A stretch of DNA of 33,962 nucleotides from Acidobacteriota bacterium. Its GTDB lineage: Bacteria; Acidobacteriota; Thermoanaerobaculia; Multivoradales; J023. Where the stretch lies: contig JAJCXO010000174.1 in NCBI GenBank assembly GCA_029263395.1, positions 1 through 33,962 of the forward strand, in the 5' to 3' direction. This document shows positions 26,288-33,441 of this stretch, one piece after another. A program made the position numbers and the translations under genes. Each line of letters starts with the position of its first letter. The first letter of the stretch is position 1. Under the pieces are notes generated by a model. It was given only the letters and a program-made list of their open reading frames with translations. It had not been told where the DNA came from and searched no databases.

Positions 26288-26536
26288 ATGGACCATATCG
26301 TTTATCAACTACTGCTCGGTGCCTTAGCAGGCTGGCTCGCTGGACAGGTCATGAAAGGCCGCGGCTTCGGTCTGATCGGCAACATCATAGTCGGTGTGGT
26401 GGGGGCAGTCCTCGGCAGCTTCCTGGCCGGCGCAGTCGGACTCTCGCTCGGCAGTGGACTGGTCGGTTCGCTGATCGTCGCAGTGCTCGGTGCCGTTGTT
26501 CTGCTGGCTATTGTTGGCGTTATCAAGAAGGCTTGA
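26288..26536 (+). CDS. GlsB/YeaQ/YmgE-type small membrane protein
   Basis: The 82-aa protein consists of three glycine-rich membrane helices: residues 4-20, LIGNIIVGVVGAVLGSFLAGA in the middle, and LVGSLIVAVLGAVVLLAIVGVI at the end. Its first turn, LLGALAGWLAGQVMKGRGFGLIGNI, is the hallmark of the transglycosylase-associated family. Members are often induced by general or envelope stress, but their biochemical role is not established. A strong ribosome site (GAGGAAGG) precedes the ATG. The gene stands alone and converges on the response-regulator gene 22 bp away. Confidence 0.93.
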   Translation: MDHIVYQLLLGALAGWLAGQVMKGRGFGLIGNIIVGVVGAVLGSFLAGAVGLSLGSGLVGSLIVAVLGAVVLLAIVGVIKKA

Positions 26537-26558
26537 ATCACTGCACGACCTCGTCGAA

Positions 26559-27899
26559 TTACAGGTGATGGCGCTTCATCAAACGGTAAAGAGTCGTCCG
26601 ATCAATACCTAGCAACTCTGCAGCCTCGGCACGGCGCCCGCCGGCCTTGTCGAGGGCTCCGCTAATCGCATCGATCGTCGCCTCGTCCAGTGCTTCTTGA
26701 AGATTCGTCGGCGCTGCTGGTGTCGACGCCGGGTGCACTGAGGAATCGAGCAGCAGATCTTCAGGTCGGACGACTCCCGAACGAGCGAGTACCACCCCGC
26801 GTTCGATCGCGTTCTCGAGTTCACGTACATTCCCAGGCCAAGAATGGGAAACCAATTCTGCTTCAGACCCGGAGCTCAGGGTCAGCACACGACCACCGTC
26901 GGAGGCATGCCGGGCGAGAAAGTGTCGAGCCAAGGGCAAGACATCCTCCCGCCGCTCGCACAATGGCGGTAGGTGGATCGGGATCACATTGAGACGAAAG
27001 AACAGATCTTCCCGAAACCTCCCAGCTGTAATCTCCTCCTTCAAGTTGCGGTTGGTCGCAGCGACAACACGAGCGTTGACCTTCCGCGGATGATCGGCAC
27101 CTACCCGCTGGACCTCCTCCTCTTGCAGCACCCGCAGGATCTTCGCTTGGAAGCCGACATCCACTTCGCCAATCTCGTCCAGCAGCAAGGTACCATCTTC
27201 GGCTCGCTCAAAACAGCCTGGGCGTGACCGTTGTGCGCCGGTGAAGGCTCCCTTTTCGTGACCGAAGAGCTCACTCTCTAACACGCCTTCCGCAAACGCT
27301 TTGCAGTTGACTGCTAGGAACGGCCCCGCCGCACGAGGACTCACCTTGTGCAAATGGCGAGCTATGACTTCCTTGCCGGTACCACTAGCGCCTTGAATGA
27401 GTACCGAGGCATTGGAACCAGCCGCTCGCTCAACGAGATTCAGCGCCTGCCGCATCGCGGGACTCTCGCAGATAATTCCGTCCGAGTGGCGAGCCCCCAA
27501 CTCGCGCCTGAGCCACTGATTCTCTCGTTGCAATCGCTCGAGGGTCAACGCCCGAGCCACGAGATTTCTCAGTTCGGCATTGTCAAAAGGCTTAGTGATG
27601 TAATCAAAGGCACCGCGGCGCATCGCATCGACTGCTGACCGTACTTCACCGTGGGCGGTGATCAGAATAATCGGCAGACCAGGTTGAATCGCCAACAACC
27701 GACGCATCAACTCCAGACCATCAATACCCGGCATCCGCACGTCGGTCAACACCAGATCTGCGCCCACTCTTTCGAACGCACCCAAGGCCTCCTCCCCATT
27801 GGCGCAAGTCTCACATTCGTAGCCACTGCGAACGAGAGCGCGGGCAATAGCCTCGGCCATCCGCGGCTCGTCGTCAACCACCAGAATTCGCGCCTTCAT
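26559..27899 (-). CDS. NtrC-family sigma-54-dependent response regulator
   Basis: This phosphorylation-controlled enhancer-binding protein remodels RNA polymerase-sigma-54. The receiver domain has acidic residues D9-D10 and phospho-acceptor D53 (LVLTDVRMPG) with K103 in ITKPF. The AAA+ domain has Walker A GASGTGKE (170-177, Ala where most relatives have Glu), the sigma-54 contact loop GAFTGA (217-222) and Walker B GTLLLDEIG (236-243). A Fis-type helix-turn-helix closes the protein (RRAEAAELLGIDRTTLYRLM). At 446 aa the length is standard. It overlaps the sensor-kinase stop by 4 bp (ATGA), so the two are translationally coupled. The -24/-12 promoter upstream of the kinase suggests it activates its own operon. 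Confidence 0.96.
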   Translation of the reverse strand: MKARILVVDDEPRMAEAIARALVRSGYECETCANGEEALGAFERVGADLVLTDVRMPGIDGLELMRRLLAIQPGLPIILITAHGEVRSAVDAMRRGAFDYITKPFDNAELRNLVARALTLERLQRENQWLRRELGARHSDGIICESPAMRQALNLVERAAGSNASVLIQGASGTGKEVIARHLHKVSPRAAGPFLAVNCKAFAEGVLESELFGHEKGAFTGAQRSRPGCFERAEDGTLLLDEIGEVDVGFQAKILRVLQEEEVQRVGADHPRKVNARVVAATNRNLKEEITAGRFREDLFFRLNVIPIHLPPLCERREDVLPLARHFLARHASDGGRVLTLSSGSEAELVSHSWPGNVRELENAIERGVVLARSGVVRPEDLLLDSSVHPASTPAAPTNLQEALDEATIDAISGALDKAGGRRAEAAELLGIDRTTLYRLMKRHHL

Positions 27900-28885
27900 C
27901 CTGCCGCCTCAGAGCGCATTGGCAGCCGAAGATGGAACCGTGCGCCGCCAGTTGCGACTGGCGTCACTCCCAAGCTCCCGCCATGGGCTTCAGCAATCTG
28001 ACGTGCCACAGCCAGGCCAAGACCATGACCATCGCTACGTGTCGTGTAGAAAGGCTCGAAGATCCGCGGGCGCTCCGTTGCTGGCACTCCCGGCCCACTA
28101 TCGACGACAGTCAACTCGAGGCGGGAGGGCTCGAGGTCTCCAAGCACTGCGGATTCCAGACGAACTTCGCTCCCCTCAGGACTGACCGCTGCGGCATTGG
28201 ACAACAGTTCGAGCAAGACCTGACAAATCAAGTCCGGATCGGCTTCCAAAACCACAGGCTTGCTCCCTGAACCTGAACGCGTCAGCTTGATAGACCGTGC
28301 TGCCAACATCTGCTGTGCGAGGAGGTCGGTACGCTCGAGGATTTCCTCGACACCGACGGGCGACCTCTCGAGTGACAGAGGCTTCGCTAGATCGAGCAGA
28401 GAGCTCGTGACTCTGGACAATCGGTCCATTTCTTCGATGAGCGCCTCACAGGTCCGATCCACTTCCTCGTCGTCCACAGATTCGGAGAGATTCTGCGTCA
28501 TCGATCGCAGGATCGCCAACGGGTTGCGAACTTCGTGGGCGATTGTGCCAGCGAGTTGCCCAAGCACCGCCAGTTTTTCGCTCTCTGCTAATCGTGCGCG
28601 TATCTGCGTGAGGCGTTCAGCCTGTGATCGTAATCGCGAGGACGCCAGCCGCTCACGCTCGCGTATCTCGAGCGTCGATCCCAAGAGGTAGCCCCACACC
28701 GCAAACGATAGCTCGACAAAACCACCCACCCAGAGCGTCGCGTCGCGATCGCCCAGGCGAATTTCCAATCCAGCCAACAACGCAACGGCGGTTTCGAACA
28801 CGCCCAGGACAAATCCCACGAGTGCCAGCTGCCACCTGCGCTGGCGCCATATCGGACGTTTCGGAGGATCGATCGCTCGTGTCAC
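27896..28885 (-). CDS. Sensor histidine kinase, partner of the adjacent NtrC-type regulator
   Basis: The membrane histidine kinase has two N-terminal helices (LALVGFVLGVFETAVALLAGL and VGGFVELSFAVWGYLLG) with only a short loop between. It probably senses a membrane or cytoplasmic cue, since it has no periplasmic sensor domain. A short coiled coil leads to the phospho-acceptor in HEVRNPLA (His codon 28535-28537). The ATPase boxes follow: LLSNAAAV (N box), DSGPGVP (G1), FYTTR (F box) and GHGLGLAVARQIAEAHGG (G2). The frame is open to a TTG at 28903, but the GTG at 28885 has GAGGG at ideal spacing and is preferred (329 aa). It is divergent from the DUF2834-type gene, with a shared sigma-54 control region. 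Confidence 0.93.
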   Translation of the reverse strand: MTRAIDPPKRPIWRQRRWQLALVGFVLGVFETAVALLAGLEIRLGDRDATLWVGGFVELSFAVWGYLLGSTLEIRERERLASSRLRSQAERLTQIRARLAESEKLAVLGQLAGTIAHEVRNPLAILRSMTQNLSESVDDEEVDRTCEALIEEMDRLSRVTSSLLDLAKPLSLERSPVGVEEILERTDLLAQQMLAARSIKLTRSGSGSKPVVLEADPDLICQVLLELLSNAAAVSPEGSEVRLESAVLGDLEPSRLELTVVDSGPGVPATERPRIFEPFYTTRSDGHGLGLAVARQIAEAHGGSLGVTPVATGGARFHLRLPMRSEAAG

Positions 28886-28939
28886 TTGAACCCTCGGCAA
28901 CAAACTCGGTCAGCATAACCGAGCCGACACACCCGATAC

Positions 28940-28955
28940 AGCAAGACCCGAGCCA
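28940..28955 (-). promoter_or_regulatory. Sigma-54 promoter for the kinase-regulator operon
   Basis: On the minus strand the sequence reads TGGCTC-GGGTC-TTGCT. It has the invariant GG and GC doublets 10 bases apart and a perfect -12 box, with two mismatches in the -24 hexamer. Transcription would start near 28929, about 45 bases before the GTG at 28885. Confidence 0.5.
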
Positions 28956-29013
28956 GCGACTCTGAGAGCCCTACCACTCGACGTTGGCCTGCCAGCTCGA
29001 AATTTCTGATGCC

Positions 29014-29060
29014 TCGATGTAGCAAGCCTGCATCATCACGTTGCAGCACCGCAACATCGA
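29014..29060. promoter_or_regulatory. Probable enhancer sites of the two-component system
   Basis: GTTGC-AGCACC-GCAAC (29040-29055) is a perfect dyad. An imperfect one, TGTAGCA-AGCC-TGCATCA (29018-29035), lies with its centre 21 bp away, about two helical turns. The whole is bracketed by TCGATGT (29014-29020) and ACATCGA (29054-29060). The cluster lies about 60-100 bp from both flanking -24 elements, as expected of activator sites serving two divergent sigma-54 promoters. Confidence 0.45.
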
Positions 29061-29119
29061 CTGAGCCGAGGAGTAATCCAAGGCTTCGAAAACACCTGAA
29101 TCTCGCGCTTTGCAATCGC

Positions 29120-29135
29120 TGGCATCAGTGTTGCT
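29120..29135 (+). promoter_or_regulatory. Sigma-54 promoter for the DUF2834-type gene
   Basis: TGGCAT-CAGTG-TTGCT matches the RpoN consensus at all but the sixth position, with exact spacing. Transcription would start near 29147, about 40 bases before the ATG at 29188. A small GGCCG/CGGCC hairpin (around 29151-29165) falls in the leader. Confidence 0.65.
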
Positions 29136-29187
29136 TCCTGCTCGGGAAACGGCCGATTGCCGGCCATTACCTATGAGGAATCGAGCG

Positions 29188-29526
29188 ATGAATTGGAAAC
29201 AAGCACTCTTGACTGCTGAGTTGGCTCTGTTCGTAATATTGACCGTCGTCGCAGTTCGTGAACATAGCTACCTGGGATTTTTTGATCTCGCCCTGGCCAA
29301 CTCAGCCACCACCCTGTTGTCCTTCGACCTAATAATCTGCCTCACCTTGATCGCGGTTTGGATGGTCTCAGACGCCAAAAGGCGAGGGCACAATGTTGTG
29401 CCTTACCTGATCATCGCCTGCTTCTTTGGGGCAGCCGGGCCGCTCCTCTACCTGATCGTGCGGGAGGGGCGGCCAGAGGTCAGCCATGGCCCAGCCGCCG
29501 TGGACAGTCCGTCCCTCGGTGCCTGA
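29188..29526 (+). CDS. DUF2834-like small integral membrane protein
   Basis: The 112-aa protein has three membrane helices: ALLTAELALFVILTVVAV, a central LLSFDLIICLTLIAVWMV and a C-terminal VVPYLIIACFFGAAGPLLYLIV. Between them are HSYLGFFDLALANSATT and the short basic loop SDAKRRGHN. The order and the GPLLYL ending match the DUF2834 family, whose function is unknown. GAGGAAT precedes the ATG at 29188; the frame is open upstream from 29110 but that part overlaps the promoter. It is divergent from the two-component operon and likely its direct target. The last ~20 residues are a polar tail. Confidence 0.88.
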   Translation: MNWKQALLTAELALFVILTVVAVREHSYLGFFDLALANSATTLLSFDLIICLTLIAVWMVSDAKRRGHNVVPYLIIACFFGAAGPLLYLIVREGRPEVSHGPAAVDSPSLGA

Positions 29527-29562
29527 GGCCAAGATGAGCCATGAATTGAGGCACCAGAGCGC

Positions 29563-30828
29563 TCAAATGGACTCCAGCATCTGTTGAGCGACCGGCGCCT
29601 CTGGATCCTCAGGTGCCATCTCGATGAATTTCTTCAGATGGTCCTTCGCCTTGGTGGTGTCACTCGACATGTAGATCAAACCCAGCGTGTAGTAGGCCCT
29701 CGCCATATCTGGCTTGATCTCTAGGACCCGAAGCAACTCAGAACGTGCAAGGTCTGGCTTGCCGTCTCGGAAGTCCAAATCAGCTCGCAGGTACAACAAG
29801 TCAGCTGCTGCTGCTGGATCGAGTTTGACGTAAGCATCGATGGCATTCTCAGCCTGGTCACGATTGTTCAGGGCATCGTGAACCAGGAATTGCACACGAT
29901 GTGCCGGCACATGGTCCGGCTTGAGCGCGAGGGTCGCTTCGACGGAGGCCAACGCTTCGTCGAAGCGTTCCTCGTTGTAGTAAACCGACGCCAACGCAGC
30001 ATGGGCCTCTGCCAGCTCAGGATTAAAGTCGAGTGCGGAACGAAACTTCGTGATCGCAGTCTCGATGTCGCCCTTCTGATTAGCCGCCGCGCCTTCATTG
30101 AAAACCTGCACCGCGAGCTGAGGAGCTGCATCAGTCCCTGCAAGCTCCTGCCGCAACCCATCAACCTTGGCTTGATCCCCTAGTTTCTGGTAAGCCTCAT
30201 AGGCAAACATTTGTGCCTTGCGATCCCCAGGTTTCATGGCGAGGAAGGCTTCCGCCGCATCCGCCGCATCCTGATATGAACCCTCGACGAGATGGATATC
30301 CGCGAGAACTAGGAAAGGCTCAGCGAGCGACGGATCAGCTTTGGTTGCGGCCATGAAGTGTTGTTTGGCCGCCGCCAAGTCTCGAGATTCGTAGGCCTTC
30401 GCTCCAGCGTTATACGCTTTGATCGCTTCGTTGCGAGAACCGGCACTGGCATCGATCATCTTGATCTCGATCCCCTGCCTCTCCCCTTCGTCGAAGTAAA
30501 TCTGGTTCTCGAACGCGGCATAACCATCACGCTCCAACCGCATTACATAATTGCCTGCTGCTGGCACAACGATAGAAAACTTCCCTTTGTCATCGGTCTT
30601 GGTTTCAGCCCGGAAATCAGACCCTTCGGTAGCACTCAGGGTAACGCTGGCCTCGGCCAGCACGTCACCAGCTTGGCTCATCACAACCCCAGCTAACTCG
30701 CCTTGATCCTTCTTTTTCTTCTTCTTGGCAGCATGCAGATCGCCCGGGGCCAGAAGCATCACTGACAGTGATGCGATGAAGGCGACAGCTCGATATTTCA
30801 GGACCTGCTTCGTCATTGATTGCGGCAT
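29563..30828 (-). CDS. Secreted TPR protein with N-terminal carboxypeptidase-regulatory-like domain
   Basis: A signal peptide (about residues 1-33, cleavage near LHA-AK) is followed by a run of six lysines. A CarboxypepD_reg-type beta-sandwich comes next (GELAGVVMSQAGDVLAEASVTLS ... GNYVMRLERDGYAAFENQIYF, about 42-120). Eight or so TPR-like helical pairs occupy about 135-421, with typical A-x-x-x-x-A-L-x-x-x-P endings (FNPELAEAHAALASVYY; KPDMARAYYTLGLIYM). It is likely a periplasmic or outer-membrane-associated scaffold. AGGGGAAG precedes the ATG. It lies 18 bp downstream of the DtxR-type gene and is probably co-transcribed with it, so a link to metal homeostasis is possible. Confidence 0.9.
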   Translation of the reverse strand: MPQSMTKQVLKYRAVAFIASLSVMLLAPGDLHAAKKKKKKDQGELAGVVMSQAGDVLAEASVTLSATEGSDFRAETKTDDKGKFSIVVPAAGNYVMRLERDGYAAFENQIYFDEGERQGIEIKMIDASAGSRNEAIKAYNAGAKAYESRDLAAAKQHFMAATKADPSLAEPFLVLADIHLVEGSYQDAADAAEAFLAMKPGDRKAQMFAYEAYQKLGDQAKVDGLRQELAGTDAAPQLAVQVFNEGAAANQKGDIETAITKFRSALDFNPELAEAHAALASVYYNEERFDEALASVEATLALKPDHVPAHRVQFLVHDALNNRDQAENAIDAYVKLDPAAAADLLYLRADLDFRDGKPDLARSELLRVLEIKPDMARAYYTLGLIYMSSDTTKAKDHLKKFIEMAPEDPEAPVAQQMLESI

Positions 30829-30846
30829 GTGCTTCCCCTAATTTGA

Positions 30847-31536
30847 CTACTTCTTGTCCTCGACCACCCCAGTGACGGTCTCCACCCACAGCTTTGAAGC
30901 CGCTTCTCCCCCAATGGTGACCTGGGGCAGTCGTTCTGGCTGGATAGTGACCGCATCAGCACTTGGATCCCTTTGATGGACGGCAATCTGAGATCCCGGC
31001 TTCAAGCCATGGCGATCGACAAATCTCAGAAAGGCACCACCTTGATCACTGACCCGAGCAATGCGGAAGGCCTTGCCAGGCGGACAGTCGACCAAGCTAA
31101 TGAGTTCTGCATTGCGGAACTTGCCAGTGTCGTCAGGAATCGGATCGCCGTGTGGGTCGACACTCGGATAACCGAGAAGAGCATCGACACGACCGATCAA
31201 CTTCTCCGACATGACATGTTCGAGTTGTTCGGCTTCCTCGTGAACTTCGGACCAATCGAAACCGAGCGTCTCGACCAAGAAGAGCTCAATCAAGCGATGC
31301 CGACGTAGTACATGAAGAGCCGCACGCCGACCGTCGTCCGACAATCTGACCCCATTGTAGGGTTCGTAACTGAGCAGGCCGTTCTTCTCGAGCGTCTTGA
31401 CCATCGCAGTAACTGTGCCAGGAGCAACTTCGAGTGCCGAAGCGATCTGCCCCATCGTCACTAGGCCGTTTGTCGTCTGCTTCTCCTCCGCCAGGAGGAT
31501 CGCCTTGAGATAGTCTTCTCCGGTGCTTGTCGGCAT
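30847..31536 (-). CDS. DtxR/MntR-family metal-dependent transcriptional regulator
   Basis: The protein has a winged helix (MGQIASALEVAPGTVTAMVKTLEKNGLL, about 28-55), the dimerisation/metal domain, and a C-terminal FeoA/SH3-like domain (about 150-229). Metal ligands align with the family as H80, E84, H99, E103, E106 and H107. The position of DtxR Cys102 is Glu (E103) and the position of DtxR Met10 is Asp (D8), as in manganese-type MntR. However, residue 11 is Lys where Bacillus MntR has Glu. This points to Mn(II) rather than Fe(II), with reservation. No clear ribosome site precedes the ATG at 31536. The downstream neighbour is the secreted TPR gene, and no transporter gene is adjacent. Confidence 0.92.
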   Translation of the reverse strand: MPTSTGEDYLKAILLAEEKQTTNGLVTMGQIASALEVAPGTVTAMVKTLEKNGLLSYEPYNGVRLSDDGRRAALHVLRRHRLIELFLVETLGFDWSEVHEEAEQLEHVMSEKLIGRVDALLGYPSVDPHGDPIPDDTGKFRNAELISLVDCPPGKAFRIARVSDQGGAFLRFVDRHGLKPGSQIAVHQRDPSADAVTIQPERLPQVTIGGEAASKLWVETVTGVVEDKK

Positions 31537-31601
31537 AGGACAAGCTTATCCCAGAGATCTTGGTGTCGTACCGTTTCCCAACGCCCGTTCAGCGTCGAGC
31601 A

Positions 31602-32318
31602 CTAGAACACTTCCCCTGGCTGTAACGTAATGACCTCACAATTGACCCCTAAGTTCTCGAGCGACTGCTCAAAGTCCTGTGGAGTGCCGGTGAGTGCTGG
31701 GAACGTTCCCCAGTGTATCGGAATCACTTGGCGCACCTCGAGGAACTTGCAAGCAATAGCAGCTTGGTGAGGGTCCATAGTGAAATGGTCACCGATCGGC
31801 AGAAACGCCAAGATTGGCCGATAGAGATCGGCAATCAACTGCATGTCCGAAAACAACGCAGTATCGCCGGCATGATAAAAGGTGTACCCCCCCGGTAAAC
31901 GGACCACAAATCCGGTGGCGAGGCCGCCATAAATCATCCGGTCACCATCTTCGATACTCGACGTGTGCACGGCCTGGACCTGCGACACTCTGAGTCCGAG
32001 AGCATGCTGCGAACCGCCAGGATTCATCCCGGAACAATTCTCGACTCCTTTACTCGACAGCCAGTGACAGATCTCGTAAGTGGCAATCACAGTCTTCGGC
32101 TTGTACTTCTGGGCGAGACTAACGACATCCCCCATGTGATCGCCATGCCCATGAGTGATCAGCATGGCATCTATCCGGTCGAAGGTTTTGAGGTGATCAG
32201 GACAGCTCGGATTCTGATCTACCCATGGGTCGATCAACACAACCTCACCGCTCGGTAGGTCGCATCGGATCGTGGAATGACCAAGATACGTGAATTGTGG
32301 GCGCGGAGACTGGAACAT
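31602..32318 (-). CDS. UPF0173-type metal-dependent hydrolase (metallo-beta-lactamase fold)
   Basis: The sequence starts with YLGHSTIRCD and IDPW, then the dinuclear-metal motif H56-x-H58-x-D60-H61 in THGHGDHMGD. The later ligands lie in FYHAGDTALF and IHWGTFPALTG. These, and the length of 238 aa, are characteristic of the UPF0173 branch (YtkL-like). The physiological substrate of this group is not established. A strong AGGAGGAA ribosome site precedes the ATG. It stands alone on the minus strand, 65 bp upstream of the DtxR gene. Confidence 0.94.
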   Translation of the reverse strand: MFQSPRPQFTYLGHSTIRCDLPSGEVVLIDPWVDQNPSCPDHLKTFDRIDAMLITHGHGDHMGDVVSLAQKYKPKTVIATYEICHWLSSKGVENCSGMNPGGSQHALGLRVSQVQAVHTSSIEDGDRMIYGGLATGFVVRLPGGYTFYHAGDTALFSDMQLIADLYRPILAFLPIGDHFTMDPHQAAIACKFLEVRQVIPIHWGTFPALTGTPQDFEQSLENLGVNCEVITLQPGEVF

Positions 32319-32506
32319 GATTCCTCCTGAATCAACTTGCTGCTATGGGAAGACGGGTCTGTGATGCTGAAAGCTGGAGATTTACGCATGCCGCGAGCTG
32401 GGGACACTGGATCTCGAGCCCGTAATGGCATGTCGAGTTGTGCGAACGAGAATTGAATTCTAAGCCGATCAATCCCAGGACGGAATACCCCTCAAGACAT
32501 CTGAGT
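32319..32506. other. Intergenic region
   Basis: Some 190 bp lie between the synthase stop and the hydrolase start. I see a GAATT-G-AATTC palindrome (about 32450-32460) and a CATGCC/GGCATG pair some 40 bp apart, but no convincing promoter or terminator. Confidence 0.3.
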
Positions 32507-33427
32507 TTATGAGCCTACGTCTTCATCAAAAGAGATGACCGGAAGCCCGTTGTCGAGAGCGTAATTCATGATTTCCACAATTTGGAAAACCTCAGGACGG
32601 CTGATCTTGGCCCCAGGCCCATCGTTCTCGACTTTGTCCAAGGTCGCCACCGCGAGCAGAACAGGTAAAGCGTTGAAGGCAACCAAACCGTTCTCCGCCC
32701 CTGCGTCCTGAAGACCCAATACATATTCACAAGCTGCACGCAGGTCATGACGCGCCAATGCCAACACTTCGGAGCGGCTCACCCCAGGCGGCAAGTAAGT
32801 ACGCCCTTCGGTGAGATCGAAGGACGAGTCTTTGAGAATGTTGACCAATTGCAGAGCCTCACCGAAGAGGCGTGATCGCTGGCGTAGAAGTGAAGCCACT
32901 GGCTGTAAGCGGGCACGATCGAGCAAGAAGAGCTCGGTCAACATTTCGCCGACAATACCTGCGACGATGTAGCAGTAGTCCCTCAAGTCCTGAAGATGTT
33001 CGAGGCTCAACTCCCCACTGTCGTCGGTACGGCTGACGAAAGCCGCCATCCCCTCGGCAGTACGTATCGTATGGCGACGAACAAGCTCACGAGCCTCATC
33101 CCCAAGCGCAAAGTAGGCATCGAGTACATAAGGAACTTCGGTCATCAGTTCCTGGTAGCCTTCATGATCGATCGGAACATCGGCCGCCCACTGCCTCGCC
33201 CAGCGGCATGTGGCTTCCGGCCTCCGCTGGCTGAGCAACTCGCTAAACACCGTCAGCGCCTGAATACGCTTCTCTTGTGACCAACTTGCCGAATCCTCAA
33301 ACGTATCGGCAATTCGAAACAACAGGTAGGCAACAGTGACTTCGCGTCGCGTCGGTTCAGGCAACAGCGGGATCGAGAGCGCGAAGGTACGGCTCGTCTT
33401 GATCAGTAGGTCTTCGAGATCAGACAT
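32507..33427 (-). CDS. Squalene/phytoene synthase-family protein
   Basis: This all-helical head-to-head prenyl synthase would condense two prenyl diphosphates (farnesyl or geranylgeranyl). From the ATG at 33427 (306 aa) it has SRTFALSIPLLP (12-23), the first aspartate motif D41-TFE-D45, the YCYIVAGIVGEMLTELF helix typical of the family, and the second aspartate motif NILKDSSFDLTEGRTYLPPG. The frame is open to 33559, but that part overlaps the kinase gene upstream. It starts 14 bp after the isopentenyl phosphate kinase-like gene, consistent with an isoprenoid operon. Squalene versus phytoene specificity cannot be told from the sequence. No clear ribosome site is visible. Confidence 0.93.
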   Translation of the reverse strand: MSDLEDLLIKTSRTFALSIPLLPEPTRREVTVAYLLFRIADTFEDSASWSQEKRIQALTVFSELLSQRRPEATCRWARQWAADVPIDHEGYQELMTEVPYVLDAYFALGDEARELVRRHTIRTAEGMAAFVSRTDDSGELSLEHLQDLRDYCYIVAGIVGEMLTELFLLDRARLQPVASLLRQRSRLFGEALQLVNILKDSSFDLTEGRTYLPPGVSRSEVLALARHDLRAACEYVLGLQDAGAENGLVAFNALPVLLAVATLDKVENDGPGAKISRPEVFQIVEIMNYALDNGLPVISFDEDVGS

Positions 33428-33441
33428 CGCGAGGTCGCAGC

